The translations under genes and the position numbers were made by a program. Shown here one piece after another: positions 47,074 to 58,198 of a stretch of 64,000 nt of DNA (positions are counted from its first letter, which is position 1; every line of letters starts with the position of its first letter). Source of the DNA: Osmia lignaria lignaria (Eukaryota > Arthropoda > Insecta > Hymenoptera > Megachilidae); NCBI RefSeq assembly GCF_051020975.1, contig NC_135032.1:1674001-1738000 (forward strand). The letters run 5' to 3'. The notes below the pieces were generated by a model. That model saw only the letters and a program-made list of their open reading frames with translations, did not search any database and was not told the DNA's origin.

Positions 47074-48789
47074 ACGGTGTTTCTGTATCTCTATTATGTT
47101 GGTGCGGCTTCGGAACTTTTAAATATCTTGATATATCTCGAGAACTACGCATCTGATCAAAAAATATCATAGAACATAAAAAGTAGGAAACTTAATTCTC
47201 TACAAAAAAGGTCTCTTAACATTTTGCCATAGCTCGCTTCGTTTCCGAGATATTTGCAGATTCAGCTCAAAGGAACGGGCCTGACGGACATATTTCGAGA
47301 TATTTCTTCTTCTTGTTGTTCTTCTTCTGCACAGCTAAACTGGAAGTGGCATTTCCAGCTCGCAATAGTGCAGAGTTATCTCAAAGAAAGGGGCCACGGT
47401 GTTTCTGTATCTCTACTATGTTGGTGCGGCTTCGGAACTTTTAAATATCTTGATATATCTCGAGAACTACGCATCTGATCAAAAAATATCATAGAACATA
47501 AAAAGTAGGAAACTTAATTCTCTACAAAAAAGGTCTCTCAACATTTTGCCATAGCTCGCTTCATTTCCGAGATATTTGCAGATTTATCTCAAGGGAAGGG
47601 GCCTAACGGACATACTTCGAGATATTTCTTCTTCTTGTTGTTCTTCTTCTGCACAGCTAAGCTGGAAGTGGCATTTGCGGCTCGCACTAGTGCAGAGTTA
47701 TCTCAAAGAAAGGGGCCACGGTGTTTCTGTATCTCTATTATGTTGGTGCAGCTTCGGAACTTTTAAATATCTTGATATATCTCGAGAACTACGCATCTGA
47801 TCAAAAAATATCATGGAACATAAAAAGTAGAAAACTTAATTCTCTACAAAAAAGGTCTCTTAACATTTTGCCATAGCTCGCTTCGTTTCCGAGATATTTG
47901 CAGATTTATCTCAAGGGAAGGGGCCTGACGGACATATTTCGAGATATTTCTTCTTCTTGTTGTTCTTCTTCTGCACACCTAAACTGGAAGTGGCATTTCC
48001 AGCTCGCAATAGTGCAGAGTTATCTCAAAGAAAGGGGCCACGGTGTTTCTGTATCTCTATTATGTTGGTGCGGCTTCGGAACTTTTAAATATCTCGATAT
48101 ATCTCGAGAACTACGCATCTGATCAAAAAATATTATAGAACATAAAAAGTAGGAAACTTAATTCTCTACAAAAAAGGTCTCTTAACATTTTGCCATAGCT
48201 CGCTTCGTTTCCGAGATATTTGCAGATTTATCTCAAGGGAAGGGGCCTGACCGACATATTTCGAGATATTTCTTCTTCTTGTTGTTCTTCTTCTGCACAG
48301 CTAAGCTGGAAGTGGCATTTACAGCGCGCAATAGTGCAGAGCTATCTCAAAGAAAGGGGCCACGGTGTTTCTGTATCTCTATTATGTTGGTGCGGCTTCG
48401 GAACTTTTAAATATCTCGATATATCTCGAAAACTACGCTTCTGATCAAAAAATATCATAGAGCGTAAATTGTAGGAAACATAATTCTCTACAAAAAAGGT
48501 CTCTTAACATTTTGCCGTAGCTCGCTTCGTTTCCGAGATATTTGCAGATTTATCTCAAGGGAAGGGGCCTGACGGACATGTTTCGAGATATTTCTTCTTC
48601 TTGTTGTTCTTCTTCTGCACAGCTAAGCTGGAAGTGGCATTTGCGGCTCGCACTAGTGCAGAGTTATCTCAAAGAAAGGGGCCACGGTGTTTCTGTATCT
48701 CAATTATGTTGGTGCGGCTTCGGAACTTTTAAATATCTCGATATATCTCGAAAACTACGCTTCTGATCAAAAAATATCATAGAACATAA

Positions 48790-49795
48790 ATTGTAGGAAA
48801 CATAATTCTCTACAAAAAACGTCTCTCAACATTTTCCATAGCTCGCTTCGTTTCCGAGATATTTGCAGATTCAGCTCGAAGGAACGGGCCTGACGGACAT
48901 ATTTCGAGATATTTCTTCTTCTTGTTGTTCTTCTTCTGCACAGCTAAACTGGAAGTGGCATTTCCAGCTCGCAATAGTGCAGAGTTATCTCAAAGAAAGG
49001 GGCCACGGTGTTTCTGTATCTCTATTATGTTGGTGCGGCTTCGGAACTTTTAAATATCTTGATATATCTCGAGAACTACGCATCTGATCAAAAAATATCA
49101 TAGAACATAAATTGTAGGAAACATAATTCTCTACAAAAAAGGTTTCTTAACGTTTTGCCATAGCTCGCTTCGTTTCCGAGATATTTGCAGATTTATCTCA
49201 AGGGAAGGGTCCCGACGGACATATTTCTAGATATTTCTTCTTCTTGTTGTTCTTCTTCTGCACAGCTAAACTGGAAGTGGCATTTCCAGCTCGCAATAGT
49301 GCAGAGTTATCCCAAAGAAAGGGGCCACGGTGTTTCTGTATCTCTATTATGTTGGTGCGGCTTCGGAACTTTTAAATATCTCGATATATCTCGAAAACTA
49401 CGCTTCTGATCAAAAAATATCATAGAACATAAAAAGTAGGAAACTTAATTCTCTACAAAAACGGTCTCTCAACATTTTCCCATAGCTGGCATCGTTTCCG
49501 AGATATTTGCAGATTTAGCTCAAGGGAAGGGGCCTGACGGACATATTCCGAGATATTTCTTCTTCTTGTTGTTCCTCTTCTGCACAGCTAAGCTGGAAGT
49601 GGCATTTGCAGCTGGCAATAGTGCAGAGTTATCTCAAAGAAAGAGGCCACGGTGTTTCTGTACCTCTATTATGTTGGTGCAGCTTCGGAACTTTTAACTA
49701 TCTTGATATATCTCGAGAACTACGCATCTGATCAAAAAATATCATGGAAGGTAAAAAGTAGGAAACTTAATTCTCTACAAAAAAGGTCTCTTAAC
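48790..49795. repeat. Four-monomer tandem duplication inside R1, copy 1
   Basis: Units 48863, 49185 and 49507 reappear 1287 bp later (three of 322 and one of 321) as 50150, 50472 and 50794. Shared markers are ACATTTTCCATAG, CTCGAAGGAACG, GGTTTCTTAACG, GGGTCCCGACGG and the diverged CATAGCTGGCATCG unit. The R2 counterparts are about 58447-59452 and 59734-60739. Confidence 0.86.
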
Positions 49796-50076
49796 ATTTT
49801 GCCATAGCTCGCTTCGTTTCCGAGATATTTGCAGATTTATCTCAAGGGAAGGGGCCTAACGGACATATTTCGTGATATTTCTTCTTCATGTTGTTCTTCT
49901 TCTGCACAGCTAAGCTGGAAGTGGCATTTGCAGCTCGCAATAGTGCAGAGTTATCTCAAAGAAAGGGGCCACGGTGTTTCTGTATCTCTATTATGTTGGT
50001 GCGGCTTCGGAAGTTTTAAATATCTCGATATATCTCGAAAACTACGCTTCTGATCAAAAAATATCATAGAACATAA

Positions 50077-51082
50077 ATTGTAGGAAACATAATTCTCTAC
50101 AAAAAATGTCTCTCAACATTTTCCATAGCTCGCTTCGTTTCCGAGATATTTGCAGATTCAGCTCGAAGGAACGGGCCTGACGGACATATTTCGAGATATT
50201 TCTTCTTCTTGTTGTTCTTGTTCTGCACAGCTAAACTGGAAGTGGCATTTCCAGCTCGCAATAGTGCAGAGTTATCTCAAAGAAAGGGGCCACGGTGTTT
50301 CTGTATCTCTATTATGTTGGTGCGGCTTCGGAACTTTTAAATATCTTGATATATCTCGAGAACTACGCATCTGATCAAAAAATATCATAGAACATAAATT
50401 GTAGGAAACATAATTCTCTACAAAAAAGGTTTCTTAACGTTTTGCCATAGCTCGCTTCGTTTCCGAGATATTTGCAGATTTATCTCAAGGGAAGGGTCCC
50501 GACGGACATATTTCTAGATATTTCTTCTTCTTGTTGTTCTTCTTCTGCACAGCTAAACTGGAAGTGGCATTTCCAGCTCGCAGTAGTGCAGAGTTATCCC
50601 AAAGAAAGGGGCCACGGTGTTTCTGTATCTCTATTATGTTGGTGCGGCTTCGGAACTTTTAAATATCTCGATATATCTCGAAAACTACGCTTCTGATCAA
50701 AAAATATCATAGAACATAAAAAGTAGGAAACTTAATTCTCTACAAAAACGGTCTCTTAACATTTTCCCATAGCTGGCATCGTTTCCGAGATATTTGCAGA
50801 TTTAGCTCAAGGGAAGGGGCCTGACGGACATATTCCGAGATATTTCTTCTTCTTGTTGTTCCTCTTCTGCACAGCTAAGCTGGAAGTGGCATTTGCAGCT
50901 GGCAATAGTGCAGAGTTATCTCAAAGAAAGAGGCCACGGTGTTTCTGTACCTCTATTATGTTGGTGCAGCTTCGGAACTTTTAACTATCTTGATATATCT
51001 CGAGAACTACGCATCTGATCAAAAAATATCATGGAAGGTAAAAAGTAGGAAACTTAATTCTCTACAAAAAAGGTCTCTTAAC
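50077..51082. repeat. Four-monomer tandem duplication inside R1, copy 2
   Basis: Second copy, offset 1287 bp, with private changes such as GTTCTTGTTCTG and CGCAGTAGTG. Those private changes are also in the R2 counterparts, so the four-monomer event preceded the R1/R2 duplication. Confidence 0.86.
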
Positions 51083-52724
51083 ATTTTCCCATAGCTGGCA
51101 TCGTTTCCGAGATATTTGCATATTAATCTCAAGGGAAGGGGCCTAACGGACATATTTCGAGATATTTCTTCTTCTTGTTGTTCTTCTTCTTCACAGCTAA
51201 GCTGGAAGTGGCATTTGCAGCTCGCAATAGTGCAGAGTTATCTCAAAGAAAGGGGCCACGGTGTTTCTGTATCTCTATTATGTTGGTGCGGCTTCGGAAC
51301 CTTTAAATATCTGGATATATCTCGAGAACTACGCATCTGATCAAAAAATATCATAGAACATAAAAAGTAGGAAACTTAATTCTCTACAAAAAGGGTCTCT
51401 TAACATTTTGCCATAGCTCGTTTCGTTTCCGAGATATTTGCAGATTTATCTCAAGGGAAGGGGCCTGACGGACATATTTCGAGATATTTCTTCTTCTTGT
51501 TGTTCTTCTTCTGCACAGCTCAGCTGTAAGTGGCATTTGCAGCTCGCAATAGTGCAGAGTTATCTCAAAGAAAGGGGCCACGGTGTTTCTGTATCTCTAT
51601 TATGTTGGTGCGGCTACGGAACTTTTAAATATCTTGATATATCTCGAGAACTACGCATCTGATCAAGAAATATCATAGAACATAAAAAGTAGGAAACTTA
51701 ATTCTCTACAAAAAAGGTCTCTTAACATTTTGCCATAGCTCGCTTCGTTTCCGAGATATTTGCAGATTTATCTCAAGGGAAGGGGCCTGACGGACATATT
51801 TCGAGATATTTCTTCTTCTTGTTGTTCTTCTTCTGCACAGCTAAGCTGGAAGTGGCATTTGCAGCTCGCAATGGTGCAGAGTTATCTCAAAGAAAGAGGC
51901 CACGGTGTTTCTGTACCTCTATTATGTTGGTGCAGCTTCGGAACTTTTAAATATCTTGATATATCTCGAGAACTACGCATCTGATCAAAAAATATCATAG
52001 AGAATAAAAAGTAGGAAACTTAATTCTCTACAAAAAAGGTATCTTAACATTTTGCCATAGCTCCTTCGTTTCCGAGATATTTGCAGATTTATCTCAAGGG
52101 AAGGGACCTGACGGACATATTTTGAGATATTTCTTCTTCTTGTTGTTCTTCTTCTGCACAGATAAACTGGAAGTGGCATTTCCAGCTCGCAATAGTGCAG
52201 AGTTATCTCAAAGAAAGGGGCCACGGCGTTTCTGTATCTCTATTATGTTGGTGCGGCTTCGGAACTTTTAAATATCTTGATATATCTCGAGAACTACGCA
52301 TCTGATCAAAAAATATCATACAACATAAAAAGTAGGAAACTTAATTCTCTACAAGAAAGGTCTCTTTACATTTTGCCATAGCTCGCTTCGTTTCCGAGAT
52401 ATTTGCAGATTTATCTCAAGGGAAGGGGCCTGACGGACATATTTCGAGATATTTCTTCTTCTTGTTGTTCTTCTTCTGCACAGCTAAACTGGAAGTGGCA
52501 TTTGCAGGTCGCAATAGTGCAGAGTTATCTCAAAGAAAGGGGCCACGGTGTTTCTGTATCTCTATTATGTTGGTGCGGCTTCGGAACTTTTAAATATCTT
52601 GATATATCTCGAGAACTACGCATCTGATCAAAAAATACCATAGAACATAAAAAGTAGGAAACTTAATTCTCTACAAAAAAGGTCTCTTAACATTTTGCCA
52701 TAGCTCGCTTCGTTTCCGAGATAT

Positions 52725-53046
52725 TTGCAGATTTATCTCAAGGGAAGGGGCCTGACGGAGATATTTCGAGATATTTCTTCTTCTTGTTGTTCTTCTTCTG
52801 CACAGCTAAGCTGGAAGTGGCATTTGCAGCTCGCAATAGTGCAGAGTTATCTCAAAGAAAGGGGCCACGGTGTTTCTGTATCTCTATTATGTTGGTGCGG
52901 CTTCGGAACTTTCAAATATCTTAATATATCTCGAGAACTACGTGCCTGATCAAAAAATATCATAGAACATAACTTGTAGGAAAGATAATTCTCTACAAAA
53001 AAGGTCTCTTAACATTTTGCCAGAGCTCGCTTCGTTTCCGAGATAT
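52725..53046. repeat. Chimeric monomer in R1
   Basis: The head carries ACGGAGATATTTC, as in unit 56267. The tail carries CTTTCAAATATCTTAATAT and CTACGTGCC, as in unit 56589 (which has CTACGTGTC). It looks like the fusion of those two neighbouring monomers with one 322-bp period removed, although the reverse history is possible. Confidence 0.75.
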
Positions 53047-56000
53047 TTGCAGATTTATCTCGAGGGAAGGGGCCTGACGGACATATTTCGAGATATTTCT
53101 TCTTCTTGTTGTTCTTCTTCTGCACAGCTAAGCTGGAAGCGGCATTTGCGGCTCGCACTAGTGCAGAGTTATCTCAAAGAAAGGGGCCACGGTGTTTCTG
53201 TATCTCTATTATGTTGGTGCGGCTTCGGAACTTTTAAATATCTCGATATATCTCGAAAACTACGCTACTGATCAAAAAATATCATAGAACATAAATTGTA
53301 GGAAACATAATTCTCTACAAAAAAGGTCTCTTAACATTTTGCCATAGCTCGTTTCGTTTCCGAGATATTTGCAGATATATCTCAAGGGAAGGGGCCTGAC
53401 GGACATATTTCGAGATATTTCTTCTTCTTGTTGTTCTTCTTCTGCACAGCTAAGCTGGAAGAGGCATTTGCGGCTCGCACTAGTGCAGAGTTATCTCAAA
53501 GAAAGGGGCCACGGTGTTTCTGTATCTCTATTATGTTGGTGCGGCTTCGGAACTTTTAAATATCTCCATATATCTCGAAAACTACGCTTCTGATCAAAAA
53601 ATATCATAGAACATAAATTGTAGGAAACATAATTCTCTACAAAAAACGTCTCTTAACATTTTGCCATAGCTCGCTTCGTTTCCGAGATATTTGCAGATTC
53701 AGCTCAAAGGAACGGGCCTGACGGACATATTTCGAGATATTTCTTCTTCTTGTTGTTCTTCTTCTGCACAGCTAAACTGGAAGTGGCATTTCCAGCTCGC
53801 AATAGTGCAGAGTTATCTCAAAGAAAGGGGCCACGGTGTTTCTGTATCTCTACTATGTTGGTGCGGCTTCGGAACTTTTAAATATCTTGATATATCTCGA
53901 GAACTACGCATCTGATCAAAAAATATCATAGAACATAAAAAGTAGGAAACTTAATTCTCTACAAAAAAGGTCTCTCAACATTTTGCCATGGCTCGCTTCA
54001 TTTCCGAGATATTTGCAGATTTATCTCAAGGGAAGGGGCCTAACGGACATACTTCGAGATATTTCTTCTTCTTGTTGTTCTTCTTCTGCACAGCTAAGCT
54101 GGAAGTGGCATTTGCGGCTCGCACTAGTGCAGAGTTATCTCAAAGAAAGGGGCCACGGTGTTTCTGTATCTCTATTATGTTGGTGCAGCTTCGGAACTTT
54201 TAAATATCTTGATATATCTCGAGAACTACGCATCTGATCAAAAAATATCATGGAACATAAAAAGTAGAAAACTTAATTCTCTACAAAAAAGGTCTCTTAA
54301 CATTTTGCCATAGCTCGCTTCGTTTCCGAGATATTTGCAGATTTATCTCAAGGGAAGGGGCCTGACGGACATATTTCGAGATATTTCTTCTTCTTGTTGT
54401 TCTTCTTCTGCACAGCTAAGCTGGAAGTGGCATTTACAGCGCGCAATAGTGCAGAGCTATCTCAAAGAAAGGGGCCACGGTGTTTCTGTATCTCTATTAT
54501 GTTGGTGCGGCTTCGGAACTTTTAAATATCTCGATATATCTCGAAAACTACGCTTCTGATCAAAAAATATCATAGAACGTAAATTGTAGGAAACATAATT
54601 CTCTACAAAAAAGGTCTCTTAACATTTTGCCATAGCTCGCTTCGTTTCCGAGATATTTGCAGATTTATCTCAAGGGAAGGGGCCTGACGGACATGTTTCG
54701 AGATATTTCTTCTTCTTGTTGTTCTTCTTCTGCACAGCTAAGCTGGAAGTGGCATTTGCGGCTCGCACTAGTGCAGAGTTATCTCAAAGAAAGGGGCCAC
54801 GGTGTTTCTGTATCTCTATTATGTTGGTGCGGCTTCGGAACTTTTAAATATCTTGATATATCTCGAGAACTACGCATCTGATCAAAAAATATCATAGAAC
54901 ATAAAAAGTAGGAAACTTAATTCTCTACAAAAAAGGTCTCTTAACATTTTGCCATAGCTCGCTTCGTTTCCGAGATATTTGCAGATTCAGCTCAAAGGAA
55001 CGGGCCTGACGGACATATTTCGAGATATTTCTTCTTCTTGTTGTTCTTCTTCTGCACAGCTAAACTGGAAGTGGCATTTCCAGCTCGCAATAGTGCAGAG
55101 TTATCTCAAAGAAAGGGGCCACGGTGTTTCTGTATCTCTACTATGTTGGTGCGGCTTCGGAACTTTTAAATATCTTGATATATCTCGAGAACTACGCATC
55201 TGATCAAAAAATATCATAGAACATAAAAAGTAGGAAACTTAATTCTCTACAAAAAAGGTCTCTTAACATTTTGCCATAGCTCGCTTCATTTCCGAGATAT
55301 TTGCAGATTTATCTCAAGGGAAGGGGCCTGACGTACATATATCGAGATATTTCTTCTTCTTGTTGTTCTTCTTCTGCACAGCTAAGCTGGAAGTGGCATT
55401 TACAGCTCGCAATAGTGCAGAGTTATCTCAAAGAAAGGGGCCACGGTGTTTCTGTATCTCTATTATGTTGGTGCGGCTTCGGAACTTTTAAATATCTTGA
55501 TATATCTCGAGAACTACGCATCTGATCAAAAAATATCATACAACATAAAAAGTAGGAAACTTAATTCTCTATAGAAAAGGTCTCTTAACATTTTGCCATA
55601 GCTCGCTTCGTTTCCGAGATATTTGCACATTTATCTCAAGGGAAGGGGCCTAACGGACATACTTCGAGATATTTCTTCTTCTTGTTGTTCTTCTTCTGCA
55701 CAGCTAAGCTGGAAGTGGCATTTGCGGCTCGCACTAGTGCAGAGTTATCTCAAAGAAAGGGGCCACGGTGTTTCTGTATCTCTATTATGTTGGTGCAGCT
55801 TCGGAACTTTTAAATATCTTGATATATCTCGAGAACTACGCATCTGATCAAAAAATATCATGGAACATAAAAAGTAGAAATCTTAATTCTCTACAAAAAA
55901 GGTCTCTTAACATTTTGCCATAGCTCGCTTCGTTTCCGAGATATTTGCAGATTTATCTCAAGGGAAGGGGCCTGACGGACATATTTCGAGATATTTCTTC

Positions 56001-57876
56001 TTCTTGTTGTTCTTCTTCTGCACACCTAAACTGGAAGTGGCATTTCCAGCTCGCAATAGTGCAGAGTTATCTCAAAGAAAGGGGCCACGGTGTTTCTGTA
56101 TCTCTATTATGTTGGTGCGGCTTCGGAACTTTTAAATATCTTGATATATCTCGAGAACTACGCATCTGATCAAAAAATATCATAGAATATAAAAAGTAGG
56201 AAACTTAATTCTCTACAAAAAAGGTCTCCTAACATTTTGCCATAGCTCGCTTCGTTTCCGAGATATTTGCAGATTTATCTCAAGGGAAGGGGCCTGACGG
56301 AGATATTTCGAGATATTTCTTCTTCTTGTTGTTCTTCTTCTGCACAGCTAAGCTGGAAGTGGCATTTGCAGCTCGCAATAGTGCGGAGTTATCTCAAAGA
56401 AAGGGGCCACGGTGTTTCTGTATCTCTATTATGTTGGTGCGGCTTCGGAACTTTTAAATATCTTGATATATCTCGAGAACTACGCATCTGATCAAAAAAT
56501 ATCATAGAACATAAAAAGTAGGAAACTTAATTCTCTACAAAAAAGGTCTCTTAACATTTTGCCATAGCTCGCTTCGTTTCCGAGATATTTGCAGATTTAT
56601 CTCAAGGGAAGGGGCCTGACGGACATATTTCGAGATATTTCTTCTTCTTGTTGTTCTTCTTCTGCACAGCTAAGCTGGAAGTGGCATTTGCAGCTCGCAA
56701 TAGTGCAGAGTTATCTCAAAGAAAGGGGCCACGGTGTTTCTGTATCTCTATTATGTTGGTGCGGCTTCGGAACTTTCAAATATCTTAATATATCTCGAGA
56801 ACTACGTGTCTGATCAAAAAATATCATAGAACATAACTTGTAGGAAAGATAATTCTCTACAAAAAAGGTCTCTTAACATTTTGCCAGAGCTCGCTTCGTT
56901 TCCGAGATATTTGCAGATTTATCTCGAGGGAAGGGGCCTGACGGACATATTTCGAGATATTTCTTCTTCTTGTTGTTCTTCTTCTGCACAGCTAAGCTGG
57001 AAGTGGCATTTGCAGCTCGCAATAGTGCAGAGTTATCTCAAAGAAAGGGGCCACGGTGTTTCTGTATCTCTATTATGTTGGTGCGGCTTCGGAACTTTTA
57101 AATATCTTGATATATCTCGAGAACTACGCATCTGATCAAAAAATATCATAGAACATAAAAAGTAGGAAACTTAATTCTCTACAAAAAAGGTCTCTTAACA
57201 TTTTGCCATAGCTCGCTTCGTTTCCGAGATATTTGCAGATTCAGCTCAAAGGAACGGGCCTGACGGACATATTTCGAGATATTTCTTCTTCTTGTTGTTC
57301 TTCTTCTGCACAGCTAAACTGGAAGTGGCATTTCCAGCTCGCAATAGTGCAGAGTTATCTCAAAGAAAGGGGCCACGGTGTTTCTGTATCTCTACTATGT
57401 TGGTGCGGCTTCGGAACTTTTAAATATCTTGATATATCTCGAGAACTACGCATCTGATCAAAAAATATCATAGAACATAAAAAGTAGGAAACTTAATTCT
57501 CTACAAAAAAGGTCTCTCAACATTTTGCCATAGCTCGCTTCATTTCCGAGATATTTGCAGATTTATCTCAAGGGAAGGGGCCTAACGGACATACTTCGAG
57601 ATATTTCTTCTTCTTGTTGTTCTTCTTCTGCACAGCTAAGCTGGAAGTGGCATTTGCGGCTCGCACTAGTGCAGAGTTATCTCAAAGAAAGGGGCCACGG
57701 TGTTTCTGTATCTCTATTATGTTGGTGCAGCTTCGGAACTTTTAAATATCTTGATATATCTCGAGAACTACGCATCTGATCAAAAAATATCATGGAACAT
57801 AAAAAGTAGAAAACTTAATTCTCTACAAAAAAGGTCTCTTAACATTTTGCCATAGCTCGCTTCGTTTCCGAGATAT

Positions 57877-58198
57877 TTGCAGATTTATCTCAAGGGAAGG
57901 GGCCTGACGGACATATTTCGAGATATTTCTTCTTCTTGTTGTTCTTCTTCTGCACACCTAAACTGGAAGTGGCATTTCCAGCTCGCAATAGTGCAGAGTT
58001 ATCTCAAAGAAAGGGGCCACGGTGTTTCTGTATCTCTATTATGTTGGTGCGGCTTCGGAACTTTTAAATATCTCGATATATCTCGAAAACTACGCTTCTG
58101 ATCAAAAAATATCATAGAGCGTAAATTGTAGGAAACATAATTCTCTACAAAAAAGGTCTCTTAACATTTTGCCGTAGCTCGCTTCGTTTCCGAGATAT
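57877..58198. repeat. Chimeric monomer in R2 (loss of one unit)
   Basis: The head has GCACACCTAAAC, as in 47898. The tail has CTCGAAAAC and CATAGAGCGTAAATTG, as in 48220. One period between them is missing, and the offset to R1 drops from 9979 to 9657. Confidence 0.85.

Larger units (their letters stand above)
46919..47145. repeat. Two nested inverted-repeat pairs (fold-back module)
   Basis: Outer arm a (46919-46931, GTTTCCGAGATAT) is complementary to c2 (47133-47145) at 11 of 13 positions. Inner arm b (46968-46983, ATATTTCGAGATATTT) is complementary to c1 (47121-47136) at 14 of 16, plus one G:U in RNA. The order a-b-c1-c2 is nested, so both pairs could form in one long hairpin; c1 and c2 share 4 nt. 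In monomers ending with CTCGAAAAC the fit is better: 12/13 and 15/16 (for example 241-253 with 455-467 and 290-305 with 443-458). Formation in vivo is not shown by sequence alone. Confidence 0.7.
44034..47253. repeat. Right-domain entry: weakly ordered monomers
   Basis: Ten units with many private substitutions and little higher-order order. Units 45644 and 45966 share TGGAAAGGGC and CTCGTAATAG and look like a one-monomer duplication. Unit 46288 is preceded by GCCAGAGCTCG. The first GGAACGGGCCTG units (44356, 46288), typical of the right domain, appear here. Confidence 0.82.
46932..47253. repeat. Representative consensus-like 322-bp monomer
   Basis: This unit matches the most common base at nearly every variable site and serves as reference. 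In order it holds: first 27-bp direct repeat (46933-46959); fold-back arm b (46968-46983); pyrimidine mirror repeat (46983-47006); second direct repeat (47047-47073); a DraI-type TTTAAA (47118-47123); fold-back arms c1 and c2 (47121-47145) with an XhoI-type CTCGAG (47137-47142); a BclI-type TGATCA (47154-47159); an imperfect 21-nt hairpin (47183-47203); an A-run; and AGCTCGC plus CCGAGATAT at the end. Hand-counted GC is 126/322 and CpG is 11. No known gene or transposon motif is visible. Confidence 0.93.
47254..57232. repeat. Higher-order block R1
   Basis: About 31 monomers recurring as R2. Offset is 9979 bp for units 47254-47898, 9657 bp for 48542-52403 and 9335 bp for 53047-54335. Markers in order: GGAACGGGCC with CTCTACTATG, CATACTTCGAG, GCACACCTAAAC, GACATGTTTCG, ACATTTTCCATAG, GGGTCCCGACGG, CATAGCTGGCATCG, CAGCTCAGCTGTAAG and GCAGGTCGCAATAG. 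Inside it units 53691-54013 repeat 47254-47576, and 54979 and 55623 are related again. Confidence 0.88.

Noticed and set aside
46932..47253. 5S rDNA repeat or tRNA-derived SINE
   Set aside because: A 322-bp tandem unit would fit 5S rDNA in size, but I see no 5S internal control boxes. GGCTTCGGAAC only loosely resembles a B box and no A box is placed upstream.
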